DNA of 5,615 bases from CAZTHL01 sp964613585 (GTDB lineage: Bacteria > Pseudomonadota > Alphaproteobacteria > DSM-16000 > Inquilinaceae): the NCBI GenBank assembly GCA_964613585.1, contig CAZTHL010000148.1, forward strand, positions 1 to 5,615, written 5' to 3'. Shown piece by piece: positions 1 to 4,744 of this stretch; positions within the stretch are counted from its first letter, which is position 1; each line of letters begins with the position of its first letter. The notes under the pieces are model-generated. The model had not been told where the DNA came from, ran no database searches, and worked only from the letters and a program-made list of their open reading frames with translations. Made by a program: the position numbers and the translations under genes.

Positions 1-329
1 CCATCGGCCTACGCGACTGGGCCTATCGGTCGTGATCAACGCTCGTTGGTATTACGGGGTTCCACCGGATATGGCGGCTCGGCTTGCGTCGTTGCTGCCG
101 GCGCGGGACACGCGTCGGCGTGCCGGCCGCGGGCGTCATCACGGCACGGGGTCATGGGACCGTTGGTCCTGGGGCGCCCCGTTCGCCCTGGAGGGAAGGC
201 CTCCAGAGCGTTTCCGGGTCCCGTGGCATCGTCGGCCCGCGCCCCCGCCCGGGCACCCAACGACGGCATGCTCAGGCCGGCCGGGCGGAGGAGCGGGCCG
301 GTGCCGATCCCGCCTCGGCGGGAAACACT
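1..329. other. intergenic, no convincing gene
   Basis: I see no supportable gene here. Several frames stay open on both strands, but their translations are arginine-, proline- and glycine-rich with no domain-like pattern, as expected when very GC-rich non-coding DNA lacks stop codons. The first 35 bases could be the tail of an upstream plus-strand gene (ending IGLRDWAYRS at a TGA at 33-35), but ten residues are too few to judge. The only distinct structure is the short GC hairpin at 308-323, next to the stop of the minus-strand gene. Confidence 0.55.
308..323 (-). terminator. GC hairpin after the 94-residue gene, possible terminator
   Basis: TCCCGCC and GGCGGGA form a perfect inverted repeat with only two bases between, so in practice a six-pair stem with a four-base loop. 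It starts seven bases past the TAG stop of the minus-strand gene, which is where a terminator would lie. No T-tract follows it on the minus strand; the T-run lies before the stem instead. It is therefore a weak or factor-dependent terminator, or simply a 3' end-stabilising hairpin. Confidence 0.35.
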
Positions 330-614
330 CTAGCCGTCGAGCGGCCGGCCGGTGTCGTCGCAGGGCGGCTGCCGCTTCAGGATCTCGGCCAGCTTGCGCT
401 TGAAGGCGCCGCCGTCGCCGCGCGCCTCGAGGAATTGCTTGACCGCCTCGCGGGCCGACTCGCGATCGAACGGCTCCTTGCCCTCGGTCGCCCAGCGCAG
501 CCGCCGGAGCACGTCGGGGTCGAGCCGGCCGCGGATCTCCGCCACCTGCTCCAGGATCCGCCGCTCGAGCGGCGCGCGCTCCGGGTCCGGCTTGCCGTCG
601 GTGTCCGAGGTCAT
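330..614 (-). CDS. hypothetical small charged protein, 94 aa
   Basis: I do not recognise a named family. The 94-residue product is strongly charged and probably all-helical, with amphipathic stretches around residues 14-43 (LERRILEQVAEIRGRLDPDV) and 50-82 (ending FKRKLAEILKRQ). No signal peptide or membrane segment is visible, so it is probably cytoplasmic. The ATG at 614 is preferred because GGGAG lies about eight bases before it; the longer open frame that runs upstream is arginine-rich and overlaps the neighbouring membrane protein gene in another frame, so it is not real. Third codon positions are almost all G or C, supporting true coding. The gene lies 44 bases downstream of the membrane protein gene on the same strand, so the two are likely co-transcribed. 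Function unknown. Confidence 0.68.
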   Translation of the reverse strand: MTSDTDGKPDPERAPLERRILEQVAEIRGRLDPDVLRRLRWATEGKEPFDRESAREAVKQFLEARGDGGAFKRKLAEILKRQPPCDDTGRPLDG

Positions 615-628
615 GATCTGCGCTCCCG

Positions 629-654
629 ATCGTCCGCCGGTATCGTCCGCCGGT
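629..654. repeat. perfect 13-bp tandem duplication between two genes
   Basis: The unit ATCGTCCGCCGGT occurs at 629-641 and again immediately at 642-654 with no mismatch. It occupies most of the 44-base gap between the membrane protein gene and the 94-residue gene, just before the downstream gene's ribosome binding site. A perfect copy with no divergence points to a recent slippage duplication. Confidence 0.9.
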
Positions 655-658
655 GTTG

Positions 659-1021
659 TCAATGCCCGGACAGGCGCGGCCGCGATCGGTCGCCCGGGCC
701 GAACAGCACCAGCCCCATCAGCATCAGCAGCGGCGGCCCGGCGAGCAGCGCCACCAGCCCGACTGACTCCAGGAACAGCCGCTCGCGCCGCATCTCCTGA
801 CTGTGGCGGATCGCCTTCATCGAGCTGTGGCAGGCGGCGCTCGCGGTCGGATCGAGAAAGCCGTCGCAGTCGTTCTGGCTGAACACGGTCGGGGTTGGCG
901 GGGCGAAGCCGACGGTCAGCCGCTCCATGTCCCGGGTCTCCGGAAACCAGGCGACCGCCAAGGCGACCCAGAGCCCGCTCGCCACGAGCCACAGCCGCCA
1001 TGTCCAAGCTCTCCGCCGCAT
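659..1021 (-). CDS. hypothetical two-helix membrane protein, 120 aa
   Basis: The product is a small inner-membrane protein. Residues about 9-26 (WRLWLVASGLWVALAVAW) and 86-108 (containing VGLVALLAGPPLLMLMGLVL) are hydrophobic helices. The basic N-terminus (MRRR) and basic C-terminal tail (DRSRPR) put both ends in the cytoplasm by the positive-inside rule, leaving residues about 27-83 in the periplasm. That loop holds two cysteines, C52 and C64, which could form a disulfide, although one arginine-rich stretch (MRRER) lies near its end. The ATG at 1021 is chosen over the longer frame from 1102 because GAGGT sits seven bases before it and the extra 27 residues are not membrane- or signal-like. 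No family is recognised. The gene is the first of a probable two-gene unit with the 94-residue protein. A CtrA-box-like sequence lies about 85 bases upstream of the start. Confidence 0.72.
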   Translation of the reverse strand: MRRRAWTWRLWLVASGLWVALAVAWFPETRDMERLTVGFAPPTPTVFSQNDCDGFLDPTASAACHSSMKAIRHSQEMRRERLFLESVGLVALLAGPPLLMLMGLVLFGPGDRSRPRLSGH

Positions 1022-1422
1022 GCCCGCGACCTCATCCGTCCCGAGACCCGACCACGCCCGCCACGCGATCCCTCGCCACGGTCCGGGAGCGTAGAGCGCC
1101 ATTCCTAAGGCCGGGTTAACCGTATGTTCCTCGGCAGGTCACCGCGCGCTCGAGCCGACGGTCGCGGATGCCGGGTCACGGCGCCCGGCGGCCCTCGCTC
1201 GGCCGTCGTTTCGGGTCTCCCGCGTGCCGCGGTCCGGGTCGAGCCGGGACCGGGCGCCGGACCCGACCTGCCGCTGAAGGGCATCGTGGCACGGCCCGGT
1301 CGTCGTCGGGTCTCGTGTCGCATCAGCCGAGCCGGGGCCGGGGATCAGGATCAGCCGGCCCGGCCGGTGTCGGGGGCACGGCCGCGCAGCCGGACGGCCG
1401 CCGGGGCCGGCCGGAACGCAAA
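1022..1422. other. GC-rich intergenic region
   Basis: No gene is supported on either strand. Open frames exist, but they encode arginine/proline/glycine-rich sequence without domain character. The region must contain the promoter for the membrane protein gene reading leftward from 1021. The only AT-richer island, around 1101-1126, holds the CtrA-like motif listed separately. The segment 1124-1422 is close to uniform GC-rich sequence with many short self-complementary words but no distinct element I can name. Confidence 0.55.
1105..1121. promoter_or_regulatory. CtrA-box-like site (CTAA-N7-TTAACC)
   Basis: CTAA at 1105-1108, seven bases, then TTAAC at 1116-1120 differs at one base from the CtrA consensus TTAA-N7-TTAAC known from Caulobacter and other alphaproteobacteria. 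The second half lies in a perfect 8-bp palindrome, GGTTAACC (1114-1121). It is in the only AT-richer patch of this GC-rich region and about 85 bases before the membrane protein gene that reads leftward. Whether it is bound depends on the host being a CtrA-containing alphaproteobacterium, which is inferred. Confidence 0.3.
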
Positions 1423-1454
1423 CGCCCGCTCCGCCGGGGGAGGCGGAACGGGCG
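1423..1454 (-). terminator. 13-pair terminator hairpin for the minus-strand orphan gene
   Basis: Arms CGCCCG-C-TCCGCC (1423-1435) and GGCGGA-A-CGGGCG (1442-1454) enclose a six-base loop. Read on the plus strand the central position is a C/A mismatch, but in the minus-strand transcript it becomes a U/G wobble, giving an unbroken 13-pair stem. On the minus strand the stem is followed directly by TTTGCGTT, a short T-rich tail. Both facts favour the minus strand, where it lies about 100 bases past the stop of the 77-residue gene and would end its transcript. Confidence 0.7.
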
Positions 1455-1550
1455 AATGGTGGTGGGGGACGGGGTTACGGGTATCGACTTACGCGAGGGG
1501 CTACGACACGGGCCCCCGCTCCGGCGTCCGCCGGGACGAGGGCCGCCGCC

Positions 1551-1784
1551 TCAGAACGACCATCGGGACTCCGCCGCCGAGAACGGCGACGCCGGCTCGA
1601 TGCGCCGGTCGATCTCGGCCACGACGATCGCCCCGGCCGAGCCGCGGCCGGGAGCCGACCATTCGGCGGCGTGGGCCGGATTGGGGAGCCCGACCGGCAG
1701 CCGGCCGTGCTCGTCCTCCGCGGGGACAGGGTCGATCATCGTCTCGTCAAGCTCCTCGGCGCGCCATGCGGGAAGGGGGGACAT
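1551..1784 (-). CDS. hypothetical small acidic protein, 77 aa
   Basis: I do not recognise the family. Although short, the frame looks coding: nearly every third codon position is G or C, and the composition is balanced rather than arginine/proline-rich like the spurious frames around it. The product opens with MSPLPAWRAEELDETMIDPV, is rich in Asp and Glu in its first third, and has one short hydrophobic strand-like stretch (GAIVVAEI) near residues 51-58. No signal peptide or membrane helix is seen. Two ATGs occur, at 1790 and 1784; the second is chosen because GGGAG lies seven bases before it, whereas it would be one base from the first. The gene stands alone, divergent from the debranching enzyme gene, and a strong terminator-like hairpin follows it. 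Function unknown. Confidence 0.6.
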   Translation of the reverse strand: MSPLPAWRAEELDETMIDPVPAEDEHGRLPVGLPNPAHAAEWSAPGRGSAGAIVVAEIDRRIEPASPFSAAESRWSF

Positions 1785-1913
1785 GGGCATTCTCCCGTTC
1801 GGGGCTTCTCACGGTCATCGCGCCGGCCGGACGCCACGGGGTGCTCGGCTCCGGCCGATCGGCACGGCCTCGGGCGGGCGCCGCAGGGCCCGGCGCCGCC
1901 GTCGACGGCCGCA

Positions 1914-1933
1914 GCCCGCCGGCTCAGGCGGGC
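1914..1933. repeat. 7-bp inverted repeat, hairpin
   Basis: GCCCGCC (1914-1920) and GGCGGGC (1927-1933) are perfectly complementary around the six-base loop GGCTCA. No T-tract follows on either strand, so it is not an obvious intrinsic terminator. It lies at the edge of the AT-rich patch, in the leader side of the leftward orphan gene. Confidence 0.5.
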
Positions 1934-1942
1934 ATCATGACG

Positions 1943-1972
1943 CTGACAGCTTTCGCTGAACAAACCCTTAAG
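1943..1972 (+). promoter_or_regulatory. weak sigma70-like promoter candidate
   Basis: CTGACA (1943-1948) matches the -35 consensus TTGACA at five of six bases. Eighteen bases later CTTAAG (1967-1972) is a poor -10 match. It lies in the AT-rich patch about 200 bases before the debranching gene. Support is limited to this pattern match. Confidence 0.22.
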
Positions 1973-2013
1973 GTCCGTGGGCTGCGGAAAGGAAGGATTA
2001 TCCAACCACGGTC

Positions 2014-2043
2014 TTGGCCCGCGGCCGTCCATCCTGGCATAAG
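2014..2043 (+). promoter_or_regulatory. weak sigma70-like promoter candidate, nearer to the debranching gene
   Basis: TTGGCC (2014-2019), an 18-base spacer, and CATAAG (2038-2043) make a partial -35/-10 pair within the AT-rich patch. Transcription from it would start near 2050 and give a GC-rich leader of roughly 120 bases before the ATG at 2172. Pattern match only. Confidence 0.25.
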
Positions 2044-2171
2044 GGAGAGATTATCCCGCCGGTCGCGGTGGCAAGCCTGCCGTCGGCGCCGGCGCCGGCG
2101 TCCCGTTGCCGCGGGGGCGCCGGGCCGGGCACGGACCGGGTCGCGGACGCGGCCCCCTTCCACGAGGCGCC

Positions 2172-4298
2172 ATGTCCCTCCTCCTCGACCGCGCGCGCTG
2201 CACCGACCTGGAGATCTCCGGCCGGCGCGAATGGCTGGTCACCAACGGCACCGGCAGCTACGCCGCCGGCACCGTGGCCGGCGTGCTCACCCGCTGCTAC
2301 CATGGCCTGCTGATCGCCGCGCTGCACCCGCCGCTCGGCCGCACCCTGCTGTGGACCAAGCTCGACGAGACCCTGATCCTGCGCGGCGAGAGCGTGGCGC
2401 TTGCCACCAACCGCTGGCGCGACGGCGCGGTGGCGCCCGACGGCCACCATCACCTGGTCCAGTTCCGGCTCGAGGACACGGTGCCGGTATGGCGCTTCGC
2501 CTATGCCGACGCGCTGCTCGAGAAACGGCTGTGGATGGAGCCGGGCGCCGACACGACCTATGTCGAATATCGGCTGCTGGCCGCCGACGGGCCGGTCGAC
2601 CTGGTGCTCGACGCGCTGGTCAATCACCGTGACCATCACGGCCGCACCCAGGCCGGCCACTGGATCACCACCACCCGGATCGAGGCGCCGGCCACCGCCG
2701 CCATCACCGCCCAGTTCGATGGCGCCCACACCCTCTACCTGCGCGCCGACCGCGGCAGCGTGGAGTCGGTCGAGGACTGGCATTACGGCTTCGGCCTCGA
2801 CCGCGAGCGCGAGCGCGGGCTCGAGGGCCGCGACGACAATGTCCTGGCGGCCAGCTTCCGGGCGCCGCTGGTGCCCGGCCAGTCGCTGGTGATCAGCGGC
2901 AGCCTGTCGCCCGAGGCGCGGCCCAGCCCGGACGCCGTCCTGCGGCGCCGGGCCCACGAGGCCGAGGTGGTGCGGCGCTGGGCCGACGCCGACCCGCGGC
3001 GGCGCAGCAACGCGCCCAACGGCCTGCGCCAGCTGGTGCTGGCGGCCGACCAGTTCGTGGTGGCCCGGCCGCTGCACGAGCCTGCGCGCGGGCCAGGGCA
3101 GGCCGCCGACGCCGGCCACGGCTCGGGCACCCCGTCGGGCAACGGCGCCGCGGCGCGCCAGGGCAACGGCTCGGGCACCGGCGCCGCGGCCGGGGCGGGC
3201 GACGGCGCGGCCGGGCGGACCATCCTGGCCGGCTATCCGTGGTTCAGCGACTGGGGCCGCGACACCATGATCGCGCTGCCCGGCCTCGCGCTGGCGACCG
3301 GCCGGCCGGAGCTGGCGCGCACCATCCTCACCACCTACGCGCCGTTCATCGACCACGGCATGCTGCCCAACCGCTTCCCGGACGCCGGCGGGCCGCCGGA
3401 GTACAACACGGTCGACGCGGCCCTGTGGTATGTGCAGGCAGCCCGCGCCTACCTCGACGCGACCGACGACACGGACACGCTGGCGCTGCTCTGGCCGGCG
3501 CTGGCCTCGATCGCGACCCACTACCGGGACGGCGCGCGCTTCGGCATCCGGGTCGACCCCCATGACGGGCTCCTGCGTGCCGGCGAGCCCGGGCTGCAGC
3601 TCACCTGGATGGACGCCAAGGTGGGCGACCACGTGTTCACGCCGCGGATCGGCAAGCCGGTCGAGGTCAACGCGCTCTGGCACAACGCGCTGGTCACCCT
3701 GGCCCGCCTCGCCGAGCGGCTGGGCGAGGCGGCCGAGCCGTTCGCCTCGGCGGCGGCGGCGGCGCGCGCCGGCTTCGACCGCTTCTGGAGCGCCGATCTC
3801 GGCTACTGCCACGACGTGCTCGACGGCCCCCATGGCCATGACAGTGCGCTCCGGCCGAACCAGCTGCTCGCCGTGTCGCTGCCGGAGAGTCCGCTTGCGC
3901 CCGACCGGCAGCGCGCCGTGGTGCGCGCCTGCGCCGAGGCGCTGCTGACGCCGGTCGGCCTGCGCTCGCTCGATCCGGCGCACCCGGACTATCGCGGCGT
4001 CTACATCGGCGGCCAGGTGGCGCGCGACGGCGCCTACCACCAGGGCACGGTATGGCCGTGGCTCCTCGGTCCGTTCGTCGACGCGCACCTTCGGGCGTTC
4101 GGCGACCCGGCCTTCCTGCGCGGCCGGCTCGAGCTCATGAGCGGCGAGGTGACGGCGCTCGGCATCGGCACCCTGTGCGAGATCTACGACGGCGACGCGC
4201 CGCACCCGCCGCGCGGCTGCGTCGCCCAGGCCTGGACCGTGGCCGAGATCCTGCGCGCCTGGCAGGCCGTGGAGGCGTTCGAGACGCGGGCCGGGTAG
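2172..4298 (+). CDS. glycogen debranching enzyme, amylo-alpha-1,6-glucosidase (GH133 type)
   Basis: This 708-residue enzyme should hydrolyse alpha-1,6-linked glucose at glycogen branch points in the cytoplasm. The N-terminal domain (residues about 15-235, GDE_N type) opens with REWLVTNGTGSYAAGTVAG and CYHGLLIAAL, typical of the bacterial/archaeal debranching family. The C-terminal catalytic domain (about 349-700, GDE_C type) has AGYPWFSDWGRDTMIALPGL (from residue 353), TWMD at 478-481, PVEVNALWHNAL (496-507), HQGTVWPWLLGPF (623-635) and LCEIYDGDAPHPPRGC beginning at 668. By analogy with eukaryotic debranching enzymes, D481 of TWMD and E670 are likely general acid and base. All these motifs are present, so it is probably active. 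Between the domains is a Gly/Ala-rich insert (about 300-348). The ATG at 2172 is preferred: GAGG precedes it, and the 22 extra residues of the longer frame are low-complexity. No other glycogen genes are in view. Confidence 0.95.
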   Translation: MSLLLDRARCTDLEISGRREWLVTNGTGSYAAGTVAGVLTRCYHGLLIAALHPPLGRTLLWTKLDETLILRGESVALATNRWRDGAVAPDGHHHLVQFRLEDTVPVWRFAYADALLEKRLWMEPGADTTYVEYRLLAADGPVDLVLDALVNHRDHHGRTQAGHWITTTRIEAPATAAITAQFDGAHTLYLRADRGSVESVEDWHYGFGLDRERERGLEGRDDNVLAASFRAPLVPGQSLVISGSLSPEARPSPDAVLRRRAHEAEVVRRWADADPRRRSNAPNGLRQLVLAADQFVVARPLHEPARGPGQAADAGHGSGTPSGNGAAARQGNGSGTGAAAGAGDGAAGRTILAGYPWFSDWGRDTMIALPGLALATGRPELARTILTTYAPFIDHGMLPNRFPDAGGPPEYNTVDAALWYVQAARAYLDATDDTDTLALLWPALASIATHYRDGARFGIRVDPHDGLLRAGEPGLQLTWMDAKVGDHVFTPRIGKPVEVNALWHNALVTLARLAERLGEAAEPFASAAAAARAGFDRFWSADLGYCHDVLDGPHGHDSALRPNQLLAVSLPESPLAPDRQRAVVRACAEALLTPVGLRSLDPAHPDYRGVYIGGQVARDGAYHQGTVWPWLLGPFVDAHLRAFGDPAFLRGRLELMSGEVTALGIGTLCEIYDGDAPHPPRGCVAQAWTVAEILRAWQAVEAFETRAG
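3069..3215 (+). repeat. repeat-built Gly/Ala-rich linker inside the debranching gene
   Basis: Residues about 300-348 consist mainly of Gly, Ala, Ser, Asn and Asp and contain repeated DNA words. ACGGCTCGGGCACC occurs at 3118-3131 and 3166-3179, exactly 48 bases (16 codons) apart, so both copies encode the same peptide, GSGT. GGGCAACGGC and GGCGCCGCGGC also each occur twice. The segment sits between ADQFVV (about 292-297) and RTILAGYPWF (349-358), which in the homologues I recall are joined by a much shorter stretch. It looks like a disordered linker lengthened by in-frame duplication. Confidence 0.75.
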
Positions 4299-4301
4299 CG
4301 G

Positions 4302-4319
4302 AGAAACGGCATCCTGCCG
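4302..4319 (-). terminator. weak hairpin with T-rich tail, minus strand
   Basis: CGGCA (4307-4311) and TGCCG (4315-4319) form a five-pair stem with a three-base loop. Read on the minus strand it is followed by TTTCTC. It lies just beyond the debranching gene's stop and could have ended the leftward DUF932 transcript, but it is short and may be chance. No good plus-strand terminator for the debranching gene is seen. Confidence 0.22.
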
Positions 4320-4336
4320 CCCAACACCGCCGCGCC

Positions 4337-4372
4337 GACGCGTGGGTGCCTGGTGACGCGTGGGTGCCTGGT
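4337..4372. repeat. perfect 18-bp tandem duplication
   Basis: GACGCGTGGGTGCCTGGT occurs at 4337-4354 and again at 4355-4372 without a mismatch, directly adjacent. It lies 38 bases past the debranching gene's stop, outside any intact gene. The lack of divergence implies a recent event, or an element with variable copy number. Confidence 0.92.
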
Positions 4373-4378
4373 GTTGAC

Positions 4379-4430
4379 GTGTCTTCCCTGGACATGTCCA
4401 AGGGTCATCGCGAGCGAAGCGTGGCCCTCC
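4379..4430. repeat. probable dispersed intergenic repeat at the DUF932 break
   Basis: The core GTCATCGCGAGCGAAGCG (4404-4421) followed by TGGCCCTCC closely resembles the short intergenic repeats that recur many times in alphaproteobacterial genomes, which carry words such as GTCATTGCGAGGAGCGAAGC. Just to its left is a perfect 10-bp palindrome, GGACATGTCC (4390-4399). The right end coincides with the last codons of recognisable DUF932 sequence. Multi-copy status cannot be shown from this window and is inferred from resemblance. Confidence 0.45.
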
Positions 4431-4567
4431 GAAAGCGAGAGATACTTCTCGTCGTCGGGGCGGGAAAACCATTCGGACGATACCCGGCCGTTATGCCCGC
4501 CGCGTGACACATCCACCTTGTAGCCGCCGCTCGCGGGGCGGCCGTTCATGATCTCGATTGCCGTCAT
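4427..4567 (-). pseudogene. truncated DUF932 gene, first 47 codons only
   Basis: The start of a minus-strand gene is preserved: ATG at 4567 with GGAG seven bases before it, then NGRPASGGYKVDVSRG at residues 8-23 and GRVSSEWFSRPDDEKYLSLS at 27-46. That pattern is the hallmark N-terminus of DUF932 (PF06067) proteins, found on alphaproteobacterial plasmids and integrated elements and normally several hundred residues long; their function is not established. After residue 47 the homology stops abruptly and the frame runs on into repeat sequence (GHASLAMTLGH), then antisense to the debranching gene until a stop at 4184. The gene has thus lost nearly all of its body, probably by deletion or rearrangement at about 4427-4430. 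Its start signals look intact, so a short fusion peptide might still be made, but nothing suggests that it works. Confidence 0.78.
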
Positions 4568-4591
4568 GGCTGATCTCCAGGACGGGCGGTC

Positions 4592-4679
4592 CGAGAGCCT
4601 CTCTCTCGACCTTCAATCCGTCACGGCAACAGCCGTGGCCCTCTCACTCTCTCGCCAACACTGCGAAACACGAGTTTCG
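4592..4679. repeat. three short perfect inverted repeats between divergent genes
   Basis: CGAGAG/CTCTCG (4592-4597 with 4603-4608, loop of five), CACGGC/GCCGTG (4622-4627 with 4632-4637, loop AACA) and CGAAAC/GTTTCG (4664-4669 with 4674-4679, loop ACGA) each have perfect six-base arms. They lie one after another in the gap between the DUF932 remnant and the antitoxin gene, so they could be protein-binding operators or hairpins in a leader transcript. Confidence 0.5.
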
Positions 4680-4713
4680 TTTGCGTTGTTTGTTGCGTTT
4701 GTGTCGTTTGTGA
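4678..4713 (+). repeat. four tandem 9-bp units, candidate antitoxin operator
   Basis: Units start every nine bases at 4678, 4687, 4696 and 4705. They read CGTTTGCGT, TGTTTGTTG, CGTTTGTGT and CGTTTGTGA, sharing the core GTTTG. The array ends 31 bases before the antitoxin ATG and overlaps the best promoter candidate. The neighbouring gene encodes a helix-turn-helix antitoxin, and antitoxins of toxin-antitoxin pairs usually repress their own promoter, so this is the natural operator candidate. The binding is inferred; the periodicity is directly visible. Confidence 0.6.
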
Positions 4714-4721
4714 GCTATGTA
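4693..4721 (+). promoter_or_regulatory. candidate promoter of the toxin-antitoxin operon
   Basis: TTGCGT (4693-4698), a 17-base spacer, and TATGTA (4716-4721) are the best -35/-10 pair upstream of the antitoxin gene. The match is moderate. The last two 9-bp repeat units lie almost wholly in the spacer, so a bound repressor would cover the promoter. An RNA from here would have a leader of under 20 bases containing the strong AAAGGAG ribosome binding site at 4731-4737. Confidence 0.35.
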
Positions 4722-4744
4722 GGGCTGGTGAAAGGAGATCAGCC

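Larger units (their letters stand above)
1785..2171. other. divergent intergenic region with AT-rich patch
   Basis: This region separates the leftward orphan gene from the rightward debranching gene and must carry promoters for both. About 1935-2056 is distinctly richer in A and T than anything around it, which is the expected place for promoters. It holds a stable hairpin (1914-1933), two weak sigma70-like candidates reading right, and the octamer GATTATCC twice (1996-2003 and 2049-2056). From 2058 to 2171 the sequence is again extremely GC-rich, with a tandem GGCGCC run near 2086-2100, and would form a long structured leader on the debranching mRNA. Open frames crossing it look spurious. 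Confidence 0.6.

Noticed and set aside
3..35. Tail of an upstream plus-strand gene (IGLRDWAYRS then stop)
   Set aside because: Only ten residues are visible and other frames are equally open, so it cannot be supported without sequence further upstream.
84..800. A 238-codon open frame on the plus strand
   Set aside because: It is antisense to the two small minus-strand genes, which have better start signals, membrane helices and codon pattern. Its product has no recognisable character.
1736..2032. A 98-codon minus-strand frame starting in the AT-rich patch
   Set aside because: It overlaps the start of the 77-residue gene in another frame, has no ribosome binding site I can see, and becomes Arg/Pro-rich.
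1124..2632. A 502-codon open frame on the plus strand
   Set aside because: It runs through intergenic DNA, antisense to the 77-residue gene and then out of frame into the debranching gene. The product is arginine- and proline-rich low-complexity sequence.
1998..4472. An 824-codon open frame on the minus strand
   Set aside because: It lies mostly antisense to the debranching gene, whose domains and motifs are unmistakable. Its translation is Arg/Ala/Val/Gly-rich with no domain pattern, as expected for the antisense of a GC-rich gene.
4678..4713. CRISPR array or replication iterons
   Set aside because: The units are only nine bases, directly adjacent without spacers, and no Cas or replication initiator gene is present.
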